DNA of 64,000 nt, from positions 1-64,000 of the forward strand of contig JAJEJA010000093.1 of NCBI GenBank assembly GCA_022828145.1, read 5' to 3'. How positions within the stretch are numbered: position 1 is the stretch's first letter; every line of letters starts with the position of its first letter. The notes beneath the pieces are model-generated. The model had not been told where the DNA came from. It did no database searches and saw nothing but the letters and a program-made list of their open reading frames with translations. The translations under genes and the position numbers were made by a program. Positions 44,919 to 53,518 of the stretch are shown here, in pieces. Source of the DNA: Candidatus Poribacteria bacterium. GTDB lineage: Bacteria; Poribacteria; WGA-4E; WGA-3G.

Positions 44919-46058
44919 ATGGATCGTAGAGATTTTATACGTATGAGTGGGTTGTCGCTGACCGGTTTCCTGCTAAGTCCGTGGGGTGTTTCAGCATTTC
45001 CTAAACGTGAGAACGAGGAACTGATTCCTTTCCTTGATCAACAACCAGCAAAAAGCGGTCTACTTGATTGGAGCACTTTAGACTCATTCATTACACCAAA
45101 CGATGAATTTTTTAATGTTTCACATTACAATAAACCTGTCATTGATCAAGATACTTGGCAATTGGAGATCAGCGGATTAGTTGATAATCCGATGATGCTA
45201 ACGATTGATGACATTAAAGCCCGTCCAAAGCAGGACGTTATCTTTACGTTAGAATGTTCAGGCAATCACGGATTTCCAACATTTACTGGTGCAATTGGGA
45301 ATGCCAAATGGGCTGGAACGCCACTTGCTCCTATTCTCAAGGAAGCAGGCATTAAAGCGGATGGTATTGAAGTCATATTTTTCGGACATGACTCTGGCGT
45401 AGAGAAACGACGAGGTAATGATATGCCGCAGAACTTTGCCCGCAGCATGTCCGTGGAAGATGCCTTAGAAGAAACGAATATTCTCTGCTATGAGATGAAC
45501 GGTGAACCCTTACCACAACCAAACGGTGCCCCCCTACGACTTATTGCTCCTGGGTGGTACGGTATCGCATGTGTCAAATGGCTAAAACGTATTGAAATCC
45601 GAGATACTCGCCTTATGAACAGATTCATGGGACGTGACTATGTTACGATACGAGAGGAGAAACGACCCGATGGAGAATCTGTTTGGATGGAGACATCTGT
45701 CGGTAGGACAAAACTGAAGTCCTTGCCCGCCAAAGTTACCCGCATTGGTGACGAATATCGCATTTACGGTGCAGCTTGGGGGGCTCCCATCAAAAAGGTT
45801 GAAGTCCGAATTGACGATGCGCCTTGGCAAGAGGCAACACTCGATCCTGTAGAAGATGATGCCAATTCTACCAAATGGGCATGGAAAATTTGGCACCTCA
45901 ACTGGAGTAATCCACCTAAAGGGGAACACACCATTGTCTCAAGAGCAATTGATACTAAAGGGAACATACAACCCGCGGGGGATTCCGATTACATCACAAA
46001 AAAACGAACCTATTGGGAAAGTAACGGACAGGTTGTTCGTAAAATCCGTATTGAATAG
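44919..46058 (+). CDS. Sulfite-oxidase-like molybdopterin-dependent oxidoreductase, Tat-exported
   Basis: A 379-aa protein with a Tat signal (DRRDFIRMSGLS), a molybdopterin domain containing the Mo-ligand Cys in FTLECSGNHGFP and GAIGNAKWAGTPL, and the C-terminal Mo-co dimerisation domain (about 260-370). This is the SorA/sulfite oxidase fold; sulfite or another small oxyanion or sulfoxide is the likely substrate in the periplasm. No heme domain is fused. ATG 44919 is chosen over GTG 44910 because GTAGGTGG precedes it at suitable spacing and the Tat motif follows at once. It is probably co-transcribed with sod. Confidence 0.88.
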   Translation: MDRRDFIRMSGLSLTGFLLSPWGVSAFPKRENEELIPFLDQQPAKSGLLDWSTLDSFITPNDEFFNVSHYNKPVIDQDTWQLEISGLVDNPMMLTIDDIKARPKQDVIFTLECSGNHGFPTFTGAIGNAKWAGTPLAPILKEAGIKADGIEVIFFGHDSGVEKRRGNDMPQNFARSMSVEDALEETNILCYEMNGEPLPQPNGAPLRLIAPGWYGIACVKWLKRIEIRDTRLMNRFMGRDYVTIREEKRPDGESVWMETSVGRTKLKSLPAKVTRIGDEYRIYGAAWGAPIKKVEVRIDDAPWQEATLDPVEDDANSTKWAWKIWHLNWSNPPKGEHTIVSRAIDTKGNIQPAGDSDYITKKRTYWESNGQVVRKIRIE

Positions 46059-46067
46059 GAGACGCAA

Positions 46068-46838
46068 TTGATCAACATTACCGATGAACAGAAACAGTTG
46101 TACCGTGATGAAGGCTATTTCATTTTGGAGAACGTAATTCCAGACAATCTCTTGGAGTTGCTACGAGGTGAGTGTGGCACCTTCATTCGTCAGATGGAGG
46201 CACGGATGGACAAGGAAAACCAAGAGGTTATTGGACTAAATCACAGAAACAAACGTTATTTTGTCTCCAACTGCTTTAGACAACAACCCAAACTGCGTGA
46301 ATTCCTATTCAGCGACCTCATGGCAGATATCTGCCGTGCAACACTGGGTGACACATCATATCTTTTTTGGGAACAGTATGTCGTCAAAGGGGCAGAAGCA
46401 GGTATGAAGTTTAGTTGGCATCAGGATTCCGGTTATGTCGGTTATCCTGATCATAAACCTTACCTAACCTGTTGGTGTGCTCTTGATGATATGTCTGAAG
46501 AAAACGGCACAGTCTATGTTATGCCGTATTCACAAATCGGCATCCGTTCATGGGTTAAGCATATACGAGAAGAAGGCAGCAACGATCTGGTAGGATACTT
46601 CGGACCGGAGAAGGGAGTTCCTGCCATCGTTCCTGCTGGCAGCATTGTAGTATTCACGAGCATCAATTTCCACAGTAGTGGAACAAATACGACCGACACA
46701 ATGCGACGAGCTTACCTTGCACAGTATTCTGCTGAACCTTTGTTATCTCATGATGGGAGTCGTTTGTGGGGTAACGCTGAACCTTTATTAAGGGACGGGA
46801 AGTCTGTTGTGGGAGAACCTCCGCCGCAGGTTTCTTAG
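46068..46838 (+). CDS. Phytanoyl-CoA dioxygenase (PhyH) family, Fe(II)/2-oxoglutarate oxygenase
   Basis: A 256-aa cytoplasmic oxygenase with a complete iron site: H118-x-D120 in SWHQDSGY and distal H202 in INFHSSGTN, plus an arginine (R213 or R214) to bind 2-oxoglutarate. It starts at TTG 46068, 7 bp after TAGGAG-like AATAGGAGA; no in-frame ATG lies nearby upstream. It is 9 bp after the molybdoenzyme gene, hence the same operon. Substrate unknown; PhyH proteins are greatly expanded in this kind of organism. Confidence 0.88.
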   Translation: MINITDEQKQLYRDEGYFILENVIPDNLLELLRGECGTFIRQMEARMDKENQEVIGLNHRNKRYFVSNCFRQQPKLREFLFSDLMADICRATLGDTSYLFWEQYVVKGAEAGMKFSWHQDSGYVGYPDHKPYLTCWCALDDMSEENGTVYVMPYSQIGIRSWVKHIREEGSNDLVGYFGPEKGVPAIVPAGSIVVFTSINFHSSGTNTTDTMRRAYLAQYSAEPLLSHDGSRLWGNAEPLLRDGKSVVGEPPPQVS

Positions 46839-47155
46839 TTATTCTTCTGTAGCACATTCATCCTTGATTGTGCTTCTTCTACAACCACCTTATGCGTCAA
46901 TTTAAGGTTATTCCCAGGTCGGTAGGTTCGGTTTCCTAACCGAACCGGATCCTTCGCTATAACCTTTGCTGATTCATAATCAGCTCTATTCTCCTCCCAT
47001 TCTCTTCTCTTCTTCTCCAATTCATTTTGTTCCTCGACAGCGTCAGGATTTGGAACGATAATTAAAATAGAAGCTTCTAATCTCTTAGCTGTTACAAATA
47101 CAGCAACAAAAAACACAATAAATGAAATAATGATCGGGAATTTTATCTTATTCAT
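46835..47155 (-). CDS. Small membrane protein with repeat-derived C-terminus
   Basis: The family is not recognised. The 106-aa frame has one N-terminal membrane segment (about 6-23), then a charged helix (EEQNELEKKRREWEENRADYESAK). The last part is built from dispersed repeats: DPVRLGNRTYRPG comes from a GGTTCGG...CCGAACC palindrome (46925-46946), and VVVEEAQSRMNVLQKNN comes from the family-C repeat (46845-46883). The frame overlaps the stop of the PhyH gene on the other strand by 4 bp. The original stop may have been lost to the repeats. Confidence 0.5.
   Translation of the reverse strand: MNKIKFPIIISFIVFFVAVFVTAKRLEASILIIVPNPDAVEEQNELEKKRREWEENRADYESAKVIAKDPVRLGNRTYRPGNNLKLTHKVVVEEAQSRMNVLQKNN
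46845..46883. repeat. Family-C repeat, solo unit (opposite strand)
   Basis: TGTAGCACATTCATCCTTGA at 46849 on, followed by TTGTGCTTCTTCTACA, is the reverse complement of the unit found at 42486-42577. It forms the C-terminal codons of the small membrane protein. Confidence 0.75.
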
Positions 47156-47174
47156 AATCTCTCTCCTTTAGTAG

Positions 47175-47924
47175 TTATCTTTTGTGTAGTTCAAAAAGAT
47201 GTGGAACACCCATACGTTTATAAAACGATTTTAAAGCTTGATTACGAAGATTTGTCCGTTCTCCTTCAGTGTATTGAGGACCATAATACCCATATCCAAA
47301 AGGGACAGGAACTTCACGTTGGGCAGAATTAACAAGTGTTTGTATCTTATCGTCAATACGGTGCATCTCACCAATGTCGCCCTCGCGTATTACTTCTTTC
47401 CTTTCAGCTATTAGTTGTTTATACCTTTCCAATTCTGAAATCGTTGGTGCAAACCCAACCTCAAACCTATAATGTGATATAAGAATTGTTCCTTCATAAT
47501 GTCGTAAGACATTCCCATGATTATCAAAGGTATGCTGATAAGAACCATCAGGTGAAGGAGGTTCTCCCCATTTCGCAATATACTTTGCAAGTTGTTGTTC
47601 ACGATTGGCTTTATTCATTGCATCAATTTCTGCTTCAGAAAGTACAACTTTTTCCGAAGAACTATCCGTTTTACCTGCATTTAAATCATCCAAGTCGCTG
47701 GATTCTTGAAGTGGTATTTCCTCTTCTGTTGAAACCATCGGATCAGGTGATGGGTTATTCTCCGCAGTCTTTCCTTGCTCGATCTGATTTGCCAGTTCTG
47801 CTGCGCCCTCTAACTGGTCGTTCAGCTCGCTATTTTCTGCAACCTCGTGCTGAATAACAAACACGGCTGCAGTTCCGAGTAAAAGAATGAGGAGAGCGAC
47901 TCCCCAATACATTTTACGTTTCAT
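47175..47924 (-). CDS. Membrane-anchored hypothetical protein
   Basis: I do not recognise the family. The 249-aa protein has an N-terminal membrane anchor (about 6-24, YWGVALLILLLGTAAVFVI), a Glu/Asp/Ser-rich linker (about 30-85), and a soluble region with WGEPPSPDGSYQHTFDNHGNVLRHYEG and a helical C-terminus (EVIREGDIGEMHRIDDKIQTL). It lies 19 bp upstream of the next small membrane protein; both have an N-terminal anchor and acidic linker, so they may work as a pair. Confidence in the frame is good; no function is assigned. Confidence 0.65.
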   Translation of the reverse strand: MKRKMYWGVALLILLLGTAAVFVIQHEVAENSELNDQLEGAAELANQIEQGKTAENNPSPDPMVSTEEEIPLQESSDLDDLNAGKTDSSSEKVVLSEAEIDAMNKANREQQLAKYIAKWGEPPSPDGSYQHTFDNHGNVLRHYEGTILISHYRFEVGFAPTISELERYKQLIAERKEVIREGDIGEMHRIDDKIQTLVNSAQREVPVPFGYGYYGPQYTEGERTNLRNQALKSFYKRMGVPHLFELHKR

Positions 47925-48408
47925 TAGTTTTCTCCTTAATAAAGAGTTATCTTTCCGCTGTATAGCGAAAAGGTTGTCATTAACATGTTAAAATTTGAGA
48001 TGGACTTTGTAGCCTTGCCTCCTGTTATGCTTCATTGATTATATCATGAAGCAGGTTAATTGTTTAGACAGACTACAGAAATTGGCAGGTAAAAGAGAAA
48101 GTATTGCAATCCCTGTAGAGGTTGCTGGTCTCTACTACCTATTGACTAAATGCCAATATCGGTGTATGATGGAAACCAGCACTGTCGTAACTATTCTTAC
48201 GTCAGCGGCTTGACACTGTCTGTGCATTATCTTAGCACCTCCGACGTAATTCACCTAAAATAAATCAGTAAAATTCTCATGAAACTCTAACGACTATTTC
48301 ATTAAGAACTCATAGCGAGTAACATCTAAGAATTTTATATTAATACTTACATAAAATACTTGGTCATGATTTTCCAAACAAAGGTATTTGAATACCCTTT
48401 ATAATTAA

Positions 48409-48800
48409 AGACACAGGTTTCGACCTTAAAAGGGTGCAAGTGAAGAAAAAACTTCATCTAAAATATTAGTCAAAATGGGTAAAAACGAAAGAATCCGTGA
48501 AAATTACTCAAATTGAGTTTCTCTAATAGTTCATTCAATTGATTTTCAACAAGTATGTAATTTGATCGTATTTTCCCCTTCAATACTTAAGACACAATTT
48601 TATACCCCAAAAGGTGCATAAAATGATGCATAAAACGTAAAAAAATGAAATTTTTATGAAATTTCAGTTAAAACGGGGCAAAAAACGAAAGAATCCGTGA
48701 AAAATGCTCAAATTGAGCTCCTCAGATAATTCATCAATAGATGTTTAACAAGTATGGAATTTAAACACACTTTTATTCTTCAAAACATAAGGCACAGTTT
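48409..48800. repeat. Long imperfect tandem repeat, non-coding (about 180-200 bp unit)
   Basis: Units start AGACACAG at 48409, AGACACAA at 48590 and AGGCACAG at 48790. Conserved blocks inside are CGAAAGAATCCGTGAAAA (48487 and 48686), CTCAAATTGAG just after, and CAACAAGTATG/TAACAAGTATG. The two complete units differ by an insertion of about 18 bp in the second. CTCAAATTGAG is itself a palindrome. Very AT-rich, no open frames. Confidence 0.7.
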
Positions 48801-48963
48801 TGGATTGTTTGGTAAGTGATCTTTTTTAGGAAGGTAAGGATACCAAAAGCTGCTCCAGGAAGTGGATGCCTCATTGTAAGGTGATTTCTTCCATATCAAT
48901 GCGTTGAGCAAGAATAAGTCCCCGCTGCAGGTCTGCCTTTTTAATGCTACTCTCTTGTAGATA

Positions 48964-49000
48964 CTCCAGACTAAATAAGTAGGCCGGGTAGAGGAACGAA
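48964..49000. repeat. Half copy of hairpin family B
   Basis: CCAGACTAAATAAGTAGG followed by CCGGGTAGAGGAACGAAACCCGAC is the reverse complement of the right half of the element at 950-1081, including its outer arm. The other half is absent. Confidence 0.65.
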
Positions 49001-49182
49001 ACCCGACAAATGCCAAAAGCGCATGCTGAGTTTCCAAATCTTGTCAGTTATTCTCGGTTCGTACAGCTCAAAAAGAGGTGCTGGAACTCTTGACGATGAA
49101 GAATCCCAACAATTCAGAAAGTGCATCCATTGATGTGTAATTGCAAATGTGAAGATCTACACTTCCTATCATTTAAACCACA

Positions 49183-50541
49183 ATGGAGTTATTAATGCCA
49201 TACATCTCAATCTGTTCTGCTGTCTTTTCTGCTGTACTTGACAATAGGAATGAGAAACCCAATATTAATGTTGATTTAGAGAGAGAATACCAATTAACCA
49301 AACAGCAAGTTAAGGATATAAACACCTGCACACAGAACCTAAAAGCGATCGGAGAAGCCTTACATGCTTATGAAAACTGTAATGGGTGTTTTCCAGAATG
49401 GCTATCCGAGCTTTACCCGAAATACTTGACAGAAACTGATTTCTTGGTTTGTCCTTCAGACGAAGACAATGGTGTACCAATCCTACCTTACGACACTGAT
49501 CCAAATCTTCCAGTGAGTTACACCTATGATTGCACGCCTGAATACTATGAACAGTGGCTAAAACGGGAACGACACGTCTACGATGGTGCAAATCCTATTG
49601 TTCAATGTGCAAATCACAAATATCCTAACTCAGATTCAAGTCTATATATAAACTTAAGCTTCTCCAATTCTATATATGTTTCAGATGGTGATTGGAAAAA
49701 ACAACCAATTAGTGTCTTTGGCAGTCTTGAAGCAGCTATATCAGGACTTGAAAGAGCATTAGGGATTGTTCCTGAAGATCCAGCGTTCTTCTATCTCTAT
49801 CCTCAACTTCAACGTCTCTATCTGCAAGCAGACAAGGTTCAAGCGGCTGAAAGCCTAATTGATAGGTTCAAATCAGTTATGAAACCACATGATGAGAACA
49901 TCATGCGGTTCAGGGACTATTGGACGTATATAGAAATGCTTAAAATTAGTGGTAAGCATGAGAAGGCACTGAAACTTCTACTGCACCTTGAAGAGACCGA
50001 GAAAGAGAATCCGTTTAGAACAAGTGTTTTCAGAGAAATTGCAATGATCCATGAAGAGATAGGTAATGCCGAACTTGCAGATGCGTACTATAACAAAGCA
50101 GATTCAAGACTGGCAATGATCGGAAAACCCGCACCTGATTTTTCAGTAACAGATGTTGATGGTAACACGATTTCACTCAAAGATTTCCGTGGTAAAGTTT
50201 TGCTGCTCGATTTCTGGTCTACTACCTGCGGTCCGTGTATTGGAGAGATGCCTAACGTCAGAAAGGTCTACGATGAATTCAATTCTATGGGATTTGAAGT
50301 CATCGGAATTAGTCTTGACGAGGATGAAGAACGGTTGTATGACTTCCTTAGTACATGCAACCTTCCTTGGAAGCAGGTATTCATAGGTGAAGGGTGGGAA
50401 ACACCTATCCGCAAATTATATAAAGTAAGAGGGATTCCATCTCCATGGCTAATTGACAAAGAGGGACATGTCATCTCTTATAAAGCACGTGGAAATGAGT
50501 TAAGACGATTGGTTTCAGAAACCGTAGGAAAAAATACCTGA
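49183..50541 (+). CDS. Pseudopilin-like / TPR / TlpA thioredoxin fusion protein
   Basis: A 452-aa three-part protein. Residues about 45-135 resemble the soluble part of DUF1559/type II pseudopilin-like proteins (NLKAIGEALHAYENCNGCFP, FLVCPSDEDNG), but the usual N-terminal prepilin helix is missing. Residues about 180-305 look like TPR-type helical pairs. Residues about 315-450 are a TlpA-like thioredoxin fold with active site CGPC in WSTTCGPCIGEMP and a cis-Pro in GIPSPWLID. The fold is normally extracytoplasmic, yet the signal is weak (YISICSAVFSAV), so a 5' truncation is possible. It follows the gene-poor repeat region. Confidence 0.7.
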   Translation: MELLMPYISICSAVFSAVLDNRNEKPNINVDLEREYQLTKQQVKDINTCTQNLKAIGEALHAYENCNGCFPEWLSELYPKYLTETDFLVCPSDEDNGVPILPYDTDPNLPVSYTYDCTPEYYEQWLKRERHVYDGANPIVQCANHKYPNSDSSLYINLSFSNSIYVSDGDWKKQPISVFGSLEAAISGLERALGIVPEDPAFFYLYPQLQRLYLQADKVQAAESLIDRFKSVMKPHDENIMRFRDYWTYIEMLKISGKHEKALKLLLHLEETEKENPFRTSVFREIAMIHEEIGNAELADAYYNKADSRLAMIGKPAPDFSVTDVDGNTISLKDFRGKVLLLDFWSTTCGPCIGEMPNVRKVYDEFNSMGFEVIGISLDEDEERLYDFLSTCNLPWKQVFIGEGWETPIRKLYKVRGIPSPWLIDKEGHVISYKARGNELRRLVSETVGKNT

Positions 50542-50561
50542 ATAGGCAGAATAACAGTATA

Positions 50562-51755
50562 CTATAATTGAGATTGTTCAAATATGGATTCCTGTCCTAC
50601 ATCTATACTAACAGACACTAAGAACTCACGGATCGCATCCGTATCCACTGTAACGCCAAGTCCTGGCAGTTCCTTCACTCGGACGAATCCATCATCGTCA
50701 ATTGGATATGGGTTCGAAACAAGAGATTGTGATAATTGTGAACCCGCAGCGGGATACTCTAATAGCTCAAAAGCTGGGTTTGTCACAAAGACGTGGAGTG
50801 CAGCAGACAGACTTAGATGACTCTTGAATGTATGGTTCACATACTGGATATCGTGTGTTTCCGCAAGTTCTCTCACTTGAAATGATGGCATGATACCACC
50901 AATTCTCCCAGTGTCAATCTGTATATACTGGATCCCACCATTTACGACCAAGTCTTCTGCCATACGATATGTACTGCAACCTTCACCCGCTGCAATAGGG
51001 ATACCCGGATGCGATGAAGTCAGTTTATAATATTCTCTAATTGCATCGGGTGCAAGGGGTTCTTCCAACCAAACAAGAGAAAATTCTAAAAATGCTGCAG
51101 CACGTTGATAGGCTAATTCGAATGACGTGCCATACGCTACTCCCGCATCGACCATAAGCTGTGCATCTTCACCCATACCTTCACGTGCTGCTTTTACCAG
51201 CGCAATATCGTAATCCTCATCGAATTGCCCTATAGGGCCCCATCCAAATTTTACAGCACGATAACCTTGCTTTTTCAATTCAGTTGCTATGTTATACGTG
51301 TCTTCTGGGGTATCACCAAAGAGTACTGAAGCATAAGGTAATTTTGGATGGGGTATATCTGGGGTGTCTGTCATATCCGCAAGGATACTGTATATAGGTT
51401 GCTCTAAATGTTTACCCAGTATGTCCCATAGTGCAATTTCTGCACCACTATATGCATGTTGTATCTGTTGAATGTCCAACGCATTTCGTAGCACTTTATC
51501 ACGCAATCTGATAATATCATCTGGACCATCAAGTGTCTCACCAATCAGTGATGTGTTGATGTTGATGATATTGCCATGCGACATAGGACAACAGTAAACA
51601 GCTATACTTACCAACGGTGATGCATCACATTCCCCCCATCCTTCAATACCAGAATCGGTACGAATTCTGATTAAAAGCGTATCTTGTGTCCCATCTGCGG
51701 CAGTTGATATGTCCGGCATCCTCAGATAGAACGGATCAACAGAAATTATCTTCAT
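50562..51755 (-). CDS. Mandelate racemase/muconate lactonizing enzyme family (enolase superfamily)
   Basis: A 397-aa enzyme with the enolase-superfamily barrel. The first base region AVKFGWG keeps one Lys; metal ligands lie in MVDAG (Asp), WLEEPL (Glu) and AAGEG (Glu), with DTGRIGG and the late His in NHTFKSHLS. This is consistent with an acid-sugar dehydratase or racemase. The start is set at ATG 51755, where the family N-terminus (MKIISVDPFYLR) begins; a longer frame starts at 51809 and would overlap the upstream gene. The substrate is not determinable. Confidence 0.85.
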   Translation of the reverse strand: MKIISVDPFYLRMPDISTAADGTQDTLLIRIRTDSGIEGWGECDASPLVSIAVYCCPMSHGNIININTSLIGETLDGPDDIIRLRDKVLRNALDIQQIQHAYSGAEIALWDILGKHLEQPIYSILADMTDTPDIPHPKLPYASVLFGDTPEDTYNIATELKKQGYRAVKFGWGPIGQFDEDYDIALVKAAREGMGEDAQLMVDAGVAYGTSFELAYQRAAAFLEFSLVWLEEPLAPDAIREYYKLTSSHPGIPIAAGEGCSTYRMAEDLVVNGGIQYIQIDTGRIGGIMPSFQVRELAETHDIQYVNHTFKSHLSLSAALHVFVTNPAFELLEYPAAGSQLSQSLVSNPYPIDDDGFVRVKELPGLGVTVDTDAIREFLVSVSIDVGQESIFEQSQL

Positions 51756-51777
51756 GGCAATATTATTCAGATATAAA

Positions 51778-52260
51778 TTAGTCAGCTGCTTCAATATCTT
51801 CAGATTCAATCTGTTCTGAAACTTGTTCTCGTTCTTTTACTGATACAGCGATTGCACGCATCACAGAAATAGCGAACCAACTAACTAATCCTACGGCAGC
51901 ACCTGCACAAACGGCAATCGCTGCGCCTCTCGGAGAAGTAAACTCATCTAAAGTCTCTTGATCAACGGAACATTTAAGAGTGTTGATGTTCTTTATCGCA
52001 ACACTACGCGAGTCACCATGTTCCACATATTCCACAGAGGGCGGCTCCTCCGTCTCAAGAGAAACATTAGCATTCCATTGACCTGTATCTACATCAACAC
52101 TACGTTGTCCAGATTCACCCACCCAACTCGCTTTAATTCCTTTAACCCCTTCATCGTCTCGAATAGGTTCTACCCGAGTGCTCGAAAGTGCACGCGCAAG
52201 AAAATTGAGTGTGATATCCTTAGATTTTGTTAGTGCAATGCGAAGTTTCTTACTATCCAT
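51778..52260 (-). CDS. Small single-pass membrane protein, unknown
   Basis: A 160-aa protein of no recognised family. A soluble N-terminal part (MDSKKLRIALTKSKDITL..., with DVDTGQWNANVSLET) is followed by one membrane segment (about 113-135, GAAIAVCAGAAVGLVSWFA) and an acidic tail (EQVSEQIESEDIEAAD). The start is ATG 52260, 5 bp after a strong TAGGAGG; the frame extends further upstream without support. It lies 22 bp upstream of the enolase-superfamily gene. Confidence 0.65.
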   Translation of the reverse strand: MDSKKLRIALTKSKDITLNFLARALSSTRVEPIRDDEGVKGIKASWVGESGQRSVDVDTGQWNANVSLETEEPPSVEYVEHGDSRSVAIKNINTLKCSVDQETLDEFTSPRGAAIAVCAGAAVGLVSWFAISVMRAIAVSVKEREQVSEQIESEDIEAAD

Positions 52261-52385
52261 GTCTAACCTCCTAAAAATCATTAGCAGCACGATTACTTTT
52301 GACAAAAACCACTTTATCAATTAAAATGTATGATAACGTCAAATGTATATTATAGTGGATTCTACAATTAACTTTACATCTGAGT

Positions 52386-52450
52386 TGTAGGAGGGAACTC
52401 CGATTCCCGACTATTGGGGGTTATGTCGCGATTCGGAGATCGCTCCTACA
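52386..52450. repeat. Hairpin repeat TGTAGGAG...CTCCTACA
   Basis: TGTAGGAGGGAACTCCGATT at the left pairs imperfectly with ATTCGGAGATCGCTCCTACA at the right, around CCCGAC...GTCGCG. It lies in the divergent region between the small membrane protein and bioD. The rest of 52261-52542 is AT-rich without other structure. Confidence 0.7.
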
Positions 52451-52518
52451 GAATATATGTAAACTTATTTACATAATTTACTATATATCATTAAACGTTG
52501 ATATACCACTTATGTTAA

Positions 52519-53271
<753 letters not shown>

Positions 53272-53278
53272 TTAACTA

Positions 53279-53430
53279 ACGTGAGTTTGATAAATCAGAA
53301 CAAATAACTTACGTAGGTTGGGTTGAGGCACGAAACCCAACATTTTGACCCATTATAGGGCAATACCTGTCGGGTTTCGTTCCTCAACCCAACCTACAAT
53401 GAATATTGCATTTAATTATCAAACTCACGT
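53279..53430. mobile_element. MITE-like inverted-repeat element, family A, copy 2
   Basis: Ends ACGTGAGTTTGATAAATCAG and TTAATTATCAAACTCACGT form the terminal inverted repeat. The core is a family-B-like hairpin (GTAGGTTGGGTTGAGG...CCTCAACCCAACCTAC). Flanking TAACTA on both sides fits a target duplication. It is nearly the same as 55538-55688 and begins 8 bp after the bioD stop. Confidence 0.85.
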
Positions 53431-53463
53431 TAACTAAACTTTATGTAATTGATCAATACCTTT

Positions 53464-53495
53464 TATCCTGAAAATCCTATAATCCTGATAATCTT
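53464..53495. repeat. Short AATCCTG-type tandem repeat
   Basis: About four 8-9-bp units: TATCCTGAA, AATCCTATA, ATCCTGATA, ATCTTGGTT, just upstream of the nucleotidyltransferase gene. A low-complexity repeat of unknown role that may hold or disturb promoter spacing. Confidence 0.5.
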
Positions 53496-53518
53496 GGTTC
53501 AGACTTAACAGTAATATT

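Larger units (their letters stand above)
47925..49182. other. 1.26-kb gene-poor region
   Basis: No supported gene. It contains two long imperfect tandem repeats (48409-48789), a half copy of hairpin family B (48964-49000), and a short minus-strand coding-like relic around 48871-48972 (KKADLQRGLILAQRIDMEEI before a stop) whose upstream part is cut by the half repeat. 47925-48400 shows only a small hairpin (CTTCAT...ATGAAG near 48030-48051). No tRNA is seen. Confidence 0.5.

Noticed and set aside
48780-49037. 85-codon minus-strand frame in the gene-poor region
   Set aside because: It runs through the half copy of repeat family B and the tandem-repeat edge; a different frame in the same place looks more protein-like, so at most a gene relic remains.
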